Shown here one piece after another: positions 57,979 through 64,000 of a DNA stretch of 64,000 nucleotides. Both the position numbers and the translations under genes were made by a program. The stretch comes from Echinometra lucunter. Taxonomy: Eukaryota > Echinodermata > Echinoidea > Camarodonta > Echinometridae. The notes under the pieces are model-generated. The model was given only the letters and a program-made list of their open reading frames with translations, made no database searches and had not been told where the DNA came from. Positions within the stretch are counted from its first letter, which is position 1. The number at the start of each line of letters is the position of its first letter. The stretch covers positions 18,050,171 to 18,114,170 of the forward strand of contig CM057171.1 in NCBI GenBank assembly GCA_029962745.1, given 5' to 3'.

Positions 57979-58574
57979 GGGGTGGGGACGAGTAGTACAG
58001 AAAAAAAAAAGATGATGAAAATTTGAAGGCAAATATGGTATAGGGGTGTATGCAAAGTTTACATCCCCGGAGCATAGCAAGTCAATAGACATCGTTCCTC
58101 TTCTTCTTCCTCCTCCTCCTCCTCTTCCTCCTCCTCCTCCTCTCTCTCCCTCTCTCCCCCTCTCTCTCTCCCCCTCTCCCTGTCTCTATCCTGTCTTTTG
58201 TCTTTATGATATTTACTCTACCTCTGACTCCTTTTCTCAGGGTGTCTCTCTTTACCTGTCTCCCTCTACAGTTCATTCTTGTTAAACTCGTTCTACGATC
58301 TCACCAACCTTCCGCTCTTTTATTAATTTACTAGGCACTTTCTGCCGTTATCATTATTTTCCCCTCTCCTCACACACCTCCTCCTCCTCCTTCTCGGCCT
58401 CCTCAATGCATGACTACAGCTTTTTTCATGTCTATCTTTCCCTGCACATTCTATCATTCATGTTGTTAAAAGTCTCGACAGAGCATACTGTTTCAAACCT
58501 GATTAAGATCGGCCAAGTCGAAGAGCGATTCATCGAGGTAGGCGGAAGGTAGGTAGCGGAAGAGATAGGGGAAT
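57979..58574. repeat. CT/CTC low complexity and anonymous sequence
   Basis: 58098-58190 is (CTC)n/(CT)n. An acceptor TCCTTTTCTCAG at 58239 would continue the mucin frame for 28 codons (GCLSLPVSLYSS...) to a stop, but the product is low complexity. No exon asserted. Confidence 0.6.
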
Positions 58575-58694
58575 GAGTAGGAGGAGGGATGAAATGTTAA
58601 AAGGTATGCCCTGTTCTTCTGTTTCCACCCATGTGAGTAGGAGGAGGGATGAAATGTTAAAAGGTATGCCCTGTTCTTCTGTTTCCACCCATGT
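58575..58694. repeat. exact 60-bp tandem duplication
   Basis: The block starting TGAGTAGGAGGAGGGATG and ending TCTGTTTCCACCCATG is present twice without any difference (58575-58634, 58635-58694), followed by TGAG. Either a very recent duplication or an assembly artefact. Confidence 0.95.
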
Positions 58695-58842
58695 GAGAGT
58701 AAAGGAGGTGATAAAAATTACGAGGGGGATGTTCAGAGAGCTGAATGGTTACCTTCATCATCTACTCTTGACTTTAAACAGAAAATGTGAGGTAAAAGAA
58801 TATTCATCGCTAGGTACTTTGCTAAGTCATGCTCGTGTAGAG

Positions 58843-58985
58843 GCGTCGTAGTCTAGTGCTTTAAGCACTTTAAGCACTTTAAACACCGGAGATTTGATGG
58901 GACGGGATTCGATCCCGGACACACCACGTAATTTTCAAGCAAGGTATTTTATCTACATTGCTCCTCACCAAGTGTGAGATGAGAA
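58843..58985 (+). mobile_element. tRNA-derived SINE, family 5
   Basis: GGCGTCGTAGTCTAGTGC (A-box-like), a triplicated CTTTAAGCA word, then GGGATTCGATCCCGGACAC (B-box and T stem) and the tail AAGCAAGGTATTTTATCTAC. One copy. Confidence 0.65.
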
Positions 58986-59160
58986 GTATTAGTAGGATGA
59001 AAAAGTCATTTTGGATCGTCTGCATATTCAGCGATTGTAAACAGGGAGAGGCTGGTTGGAACGCTCCCCAGGGAGGATATAATGTACGTATAATATTTTG
59101 GGGCCATTCTAAATTTTTGCTTATTTACCCAGGGTAACTACTGAGAAGGATATTTGCTAG
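58986..59160. other. anonymous sequence
   Basis: Nothing recognised. Confidence 0.35.
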
Positions 59161-59347
59161 TCCTGCTGGTCCTGCAATTTATTACTATCGCAGCAAAGCC
59201 AGGTACCCATTTAATAAACCTGGGACAAGATGGGCCATTGTGGCCAAAGATCCTTGTCCAAGGATGCAAGCACCGAGCAAGGTTCGAATCCAGGATCTCT
59301 CGTATGAGAGTCAAAAGCTTTCATCCTATACCACAGCGCTCCCACGG
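59161..59347 (-). mobile_element. tRNA-derived SINE, family 6
   Basis: Minus copy. Head region GCAAGGTTCGAATCCAGGAT to TATACCACAGCGCTCCCACG, body GCCAGGTACCCATTTAATAA. The body resembles family 3 (GGTACCCATT..CCTGG), so the two may share a core domain. Confidence 0.65.
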
Positions 59348-59381
59348 TGGTGTTTTCTCTTTGGAATTAAACGGACATAAG

Positions 59382-59886
59382 TCAACGACTCATTACCTTT
59401 AAAGTGATTACACAATGGTAAAAGTTTTTTTGATATATGATCGAGAATAGAATTCTAAGAAGAATAACATTAAAAATTTGATGATTTTCAATCGAAATCA
59501 ATGCATTTTGGCTAATTTTCTCATAAAAAGTGAAGAGTTGACCAAAAAATTTGAGTATAAGGTATGACGTCAAAGTGGGTACCCAGCTTTGCGCATTGCA
59601 GCTGTGCTGCGCGCTAGACTGTACAATATGTATTATACCTTGCGCGCATTTTGCTAGAATTGCGCGACATGGTACCCACTTTGACGTCATTTTGACGTCA
59701 AAGTGGGTACCCAGTTGAAACTGGGTCACAGCTGAGGGGTCAAAAATATCCTGAAATCTTACCACATTTGGGAGTTTCCTTGGCAACACGACTTTTTAAA
59801 AAACTTTAGGCAGATGATTTTCTGCTAATAAAATCATGCTCTATTAAATGAACTAACATTGTTTCAGCATTGGGTACCCCCTTTAA
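59382..59886. mobile_element. possible TTAA-type element with TGACGTCA repeats
   Basis: The ends CCTTTAAAGTGATTACACAATG and CATTGGGTACCCCCTTTAAG are imperfect inverses, with TTAA near each end. TGACGTCAAAGTGGGTACCC occurs at 59565, inverted at 59670 and again at 59694. The first and second form a hairpin around a GCGC-rich loop. Confidence 0.5.
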
Positions 59887-61728
59887 GCTTGAGGCAATGA
59901 CTTCTCCGAGTTGAGAGGAAGCGGAATTGAAATCAAATCCATCGATATCTTATGAAATGGAACATGGAATAATTTTTTTTTCTCCAAGAGGGGCGGGCAA
60001 GGGTTGTAAAAGAGGCCAAGTTTGCGGTGGGACGAAGCTGATGTTTTTGGCATGATGTCGTTTTTCGTGTCTGGGGAGTTCTTCGAGCGGAAGAGGAATG
60101 AGTTAAGGGAGGAAGCTGAAACATGAACCAAGATCTTTAACTCCCAGGTTCACTTCCCCCTCATAAAAGGGGCATAACTGTCTCATGAAACGTGGCGAGG
60201 TAAGGCATGGGGAGGGCAAGATGGGGAGAATTTACAGATTTTGAATGCAAGTAGGCCTATGTTGAACTTCGAGGAAGTATACAAGATTCACAACCACAGA
60301 AGTTCTGCAAGATGAAGCAGCGAATTTAATAGGCCACTTTTAATGGGAGAGCACGTAACGTCTAAAATACCCCCTGAAAATCGAATGTAACGAAAATTCA
60401 CCAGTCTCGATTTGAACATTTTATTCTCTGGCTTCAACATATGTCGAAATAAAGGTTAACCAAAGGTCATATTGGCTATCTCTATTGATAGTATTTTGAT
60501 GAAGATCTTTACCATGTTTACAGAACAGAGTTTGTAAAAGTTTTCGAATGTTTGGAGGATGATGAATCTAGATCAGTTGCAACTCTCTATAACATGTATA
60601 AGGCAGGTCTTGAATTGCAACAGCACCACCAACAAAATAAACTAATGAATAAATCTTAATATTTGACAAATCGAAAGGCCCACACGAATAAGAAACATTT
60701 TTTGCTAGTTGTGCCTTTCTTAAGATCTTGACATAGTTGACAAAATGTAATGCGAATAAACTATTTCTTTTATAAACTGGTCGTTGCATATCTTATGCCA
60801 CGTTCCAAAACTCACTAGAAATTAACAAGGAAGATGCTATCCCCTTCCCCCTCAACAAAGACATGATGAACTGCTTGCACGAGTTACCCTATTAGTTCAC
60901 CTGTCCTTGTCGTTCAAGGCATATATATCTTCGATGGAGGAATGATGAAAATGAATCATTTGTGGTTAGGCCTACTTCTCTTTCTTCCTGTAATATGTTC
61001 CCGTCCTTTATTTATAGAAAGAATATAAGATGGAGGATGAAGATACGTGGTTTATTTTTATTTTTAAAAAGGTGTATGTGAACAAATGTCCCAGATTAAA
61101 AGTAGTTTAGTAATTGTTTTCCTTAAATTAAGTCAACCACATTATACATGTTATACCTGCCACAAAGTTGAGAAGAGTGAAGTGTTAAAACGTTAGGTAT
61201 ACCTGAACTTCAGAGTAAGTTTTAAAGGTTTAGGATTATTTCTTTGCAATTCTTTTTGACATGTATAAAGCATGGAATGCTAGAGGTATACTTACTAAAG
61301 TTTGTGAACATGACTTTGTTAGTAAGTTATTGGCAGCTAAGCATGAAAATAGTACGGTTCCTTTTAAATATACTTTTGTTAAAAAAATATAGAGCATTAT
61401 CTCTTCGTATATCAGCCTCCAGTCATTGTCCCTCAAAACTACCTAATGACGTCTTGCTGTCTTATTACACAAGCGTATACTATAAGCTTGATTGGAGTTT
61501 TTTGGTTTTTTTTTAAATATCTGATGGCTAATCCTTCAAGGGTCACATAGTTAGGTAACACCTTCACACCACCAAACATCGATTCGAAAAAAGACTGATT
61601 CTTTGAATTGGCATGATTGGAGGTATTGCAGTCCTTTTCAAGGGATATTCATATTTTCATATTTTTCCAAACTGACAGAAATCTTTTTCAGTGCACATTT
61701 ATATTATGAATTATTTTCACCTTTCAGA
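59887..61728. other. anonymous AT-rich sequence
   Basis: No repeat family, RNA gene or supported exon. An acceptor CACCTTTCAG at about 61727 would carry the mucin frame 16 codons (ELRFEPRASKVSHNWN) to a stop; this is not strong enough to annotate. Confidence 0.35.
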
Positions 61729-63203
61729 GCTCAGGTTTGAGCCACGTGCATCGAAAGTGAGTCATAATTGGAACTGACCGACCTTGACTGCCACTCTTTC
61801 CTCTATTTCTTACTCGGGGTATTTGAATATTTCCTGAATGGATGAAATGGAATTATCAAAAGCTAAGAATAAACACATTTTGTAGACTCGCGACAAAGTC
61901 CGTATGGTAGCGGCGATTATCACGGTTAGTTTTACCGCTCTGACATGTGTCGCACTCGTATCCCAGATACTTTTTGACATATTTCTCAACTTATTGCGTT
62001 CATCTGAGATTATTTTGAAATCCCGACTTTGAAGTACCAAATCCCAGCATTGCAAATGAGAAAGAACAGTGTTACACAGATTATACTGCAGGACTTGGTT
62101 GGAACTTGCTGAAAGTTTAGTAGTCCCTATTACATTTATGTTTGCCTGCCTACATAATAAAACTGTTTTTTTCACTGTGTAACGTACCCTGTTCACAAAT
62201 TCACGACGTGTTCACACTTTGTGACATTATATGCACCGTGTATCCACAGCTTTGATATGATTCTCTGCACATTTTGTGCATGTGTGTTCACAATTACGAC
62301 ATACTTCTGTGCACAACGTGATCAGTTGGTGATGTTGCATGCTTCTGAGCAAACTTTAACCACAGATTCTGACATATTTCTGGACTTAACGTCCATAGTT
62401 TTTCGACTTATTTCTGCGCAGTGAATGTTTACACCCATATTTCTTCTTGTCGGACATTTTGTTCATATTGTGTGATGTATTGCCACTAATATGTTCACAA
62501 ATTCTAATCACATTTGTAACGTACATCTTTCGCTCTGTTTACTCTATGATCATGATAATCTGTATCCAAAAAGAGAATAAGAGTGCACACACCTTTTATC
62601 GGGGGAGGGGGGAGGTGGATTATATTGATCAACAAGGAAATAGGAAAGAAGATGCATCGAAAACAGTGATGTGAACAAAGCTCGAATGACTCATCCTTCA
62701 AATTTGGGTTCATTGTAAAACCAATCTGAATCGCTGCATATTTTTGGTGTTTGCATGATCCTCATGGCAATCTCTGGAAAATCTTTAGGCCCAAGGAGTT
62801 ACTTCGCAAGGCATTGTTTTTATATTTAGATAGAAGGAGGACTTAGAATTGTAACACACGTCATTTTGACGGCATCATTAATGTAACTGGATATGAGCTC
62901 AATCAGTCTGTGCTGACAGCTATGACTCGACGTACCGAACATTCACTTTTTGTCATTTCTTGTACTGAAGGGGAAAACAAGGGATTTTTCGTGAACATGA
63001 CTGCTTGAAGGTATAATAAGCGCAGAGTCAGACTATCTGAACTGATTAAGGCAAGAGACTCTCTTTAAGTTGCCATGGTAACCACAAGCATATTATAATG
63101 TAGGAATTTCTCATTCTCATGGAATATATTCTTGAACTGGATCAGCAAAAAAGTAATATTCATATCTATTTTTATTTATAGTTTCTATATGTACATACAG
63201 AAT
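61729..63203. other. anonymous AT-rich sequence
   Basis: The 128-codon minus frame 61810-62196 is of a length chance gives in this window. 62188-62420 has degenerate TTCACAAATTACGACATATTTCTG words. G run at 62601-62612. No gene supported. Confidence 0.35.
63069..63082. promoter_or_regulatory. RFX X-box palindrome
   Basis: GTTGCCATGGTAAC matches the RFX consensus GTTRCCATGGYAAC at every position, in sequence that is not part of a recognised hairpin element. RFX factors control ciliary genes, but no target gene is visible here. Confidence 0.35.
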
Positions 63204-63345
63204 GTGTTTTGGCAGAAAATATACCCCAGATAATTTTGCAATTAACCGCAGATCACTTTCTAAACTTTATAAGAGTGTTTTGGTAGAAAATAAACCCAGG
63301 ATAATTTTCCAATTAACTGAAGATCACTTTCTAAACGTCATAATT
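63204..63345. repeat. 71-bp tandem duplication
   Basis: GTGTTTTGGCAGAAAATA..CCCAG.TAATTTT.CAATTAAC.G.AGATCACTTTCTAAAC is repeated at 63204 and 63275 with about ten differences. Confidence 0.85.
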
Positions 63346-63486
63346 TAGCGGGTGACATTCTCCGTATCATGTGAGATGATTCAATGTTATATAAATTGTC
63401 AAAATTATAAGATGCCAATCAGTCTCGCATTAAAGCCCATATAGTATGTGTGCCACTGTTACACACAGATGATTTTTTTTAAACAA
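63346..63486. other. anonymous sequence
   Basis: Nothing recognised. Confidence 0.35.
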
Positions 63487-63660
63487 CACATGCACACGTT
63501 GGTATCAATATGCATATAGCACATCACTTTATTTGATAGACGATAAAACAGCAATGTAGATAAAATGCCTTGCTCAAAGGCATAAATGCCGTGCCGGGGA
63601 TCGAACCCCGGACCTTCGCGTTTCCAGTCAAGCGCCTTAAACCACTCGACTACGGCACCT
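63487..63660 (-). mobile_element. tRNA-derived SINE, family 1
   Basis: Full-length minus copy with GTGCCGGGGATCGAACCCCG and the CGACTACGGCACCTC head. The next bases are a (GAT)n run (63665-63691). Confidence 0.9.
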
Positions 63661-64000
63661 CTACTTGATGATGATGATGATGATGATGATGTATTGAAAC
63701 TTCGATATATTATAGTGGGACGCGTCTTTTCTGGCTTCAGTCTGTTAGAAATATAACCTTCGGGGTGTTTCACAGAGATTTAAGTTTGACTATTTAAAGT
63801 CGCACTTGAGTTCCTACTTGCGTGCTGCATATGACGCATCACCGCATTGGTCAGAATCATAGCAGGGGACGCGCGCTATTGAAAAGTCTATCAATGAGAT
63901 TACGCGTTAAATACCGGATGCGCATTGGCGCTAGCACGACTCTAATACTGCTTTCACACCTAGGTACGGTCGCTGCGAGCGGTCGCTGCGACCGATGAAA
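63661..64000. repeat. (GAT)n and one-sided MITE termini at the window edge
   Basis: GGGGTGTTTCACAGAGATTTAAG at 63762 looks like the start of a GTTTCAC-type element whose other end is not seen. CACACCTAGGTACGGTCGCTGCGAGCGGTCGC at 63956 onward looks like the start of another GC-rich element cut by the window end. Confidence 0.4.

Noticed and set aside
61729..61776. Last exon of the mucin-like gene (ELRFEPRASKVSHNWN)
   Set aside because: Phase fits, but 3.9 kb away, 16 codons only, and similar matches are expected by chance.
61810..62196. 128-codon minus frame
   Set aside because: Several such frames are expected by chance; no motif, start context or splice site found.

Overview
The window looks like nuclear DNA of an invertebrate deuterostome, most likely an echinoderm such as a sea urchin. 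It is A+T-rich with very sparse coding, GT-AG introns, long GA/GGA/GAA tracts and homopolymer G runs. It also has many tRNA-derived SINE copies and a dense population of short hairpin DNA transposons. There is no operon structure, and no rRNA, CRISPR or prokaryotic feature. The species call is inference from genome style only.

Two protein genes can be supported, both on the + strand. The larger starts at 53648. A 25-nt coding exon carries the start of a signal peptide, followed by a 1407-nt mucin-like Ser/Thr/Pro exon (55755-57161). A 291-nt exon (57536-57826) follows, coding for a Cys-containing, N-glycosylatable beta-sandwich-like domain. All junctions are phase 1 and the signal peptide only forms after splicing. 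The last donor may lead to exons I could not find. If it is not used, reading runs straight into a leucine-rich membrane span, a basic tail and a stop. The second gene is very small (7611-8071). A signal-peptide exon ends at GTAAGT and is followed by a 308-nt intron. A second exon in matching phase 1 completes a 50-residue secreted peptide with four cysteines, and AATAAA lies 114 nt after the stop. I do not recognise its family.

The rest is mostly transposon archaeology. (a) TTAA-flanked foldback elements sit at 4653-5233, 23383-23834, 23839-24246, 30295-30843 and 53111-53525. One has an empty-site paralogue beside it, and two abut and share one TTAA. (b) hAT-like elements with CAG...CTG ends and 8-bp target duplications lie at 2097-2348, 11127-11335, 33540-33775, 42169-43848 and 44340-44592. 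One interrupts the arm of an older hairpin, and another carries an eight-unit internal array. (c) About 150-bp hairpins with GTTTCAT ends carry a CCAAT motif in the loop. (d) Large inverted repeats lie at 20831, 22098, 25586, 33062 and 46041. (e) A ~183-bp array with a conserved CACACGTGAC core lies at 37328-37934. (f) The 3' end of a LINE lies at 35755-36186. (g) At least six types of tRNA-derived SINE are present.

Layout: 1-7590 repeats and AT-rich sequence, with a possible noncoding exon ending at 2760. 7593-8190 holds the small peptide gene. 8191-52690 is repeats and anonymous sequence with a few possible decayed coding segments on the minus strand. 52691-57980 holds the mucin-like gene. 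57980-64000 is repeats and anonymous sequence.
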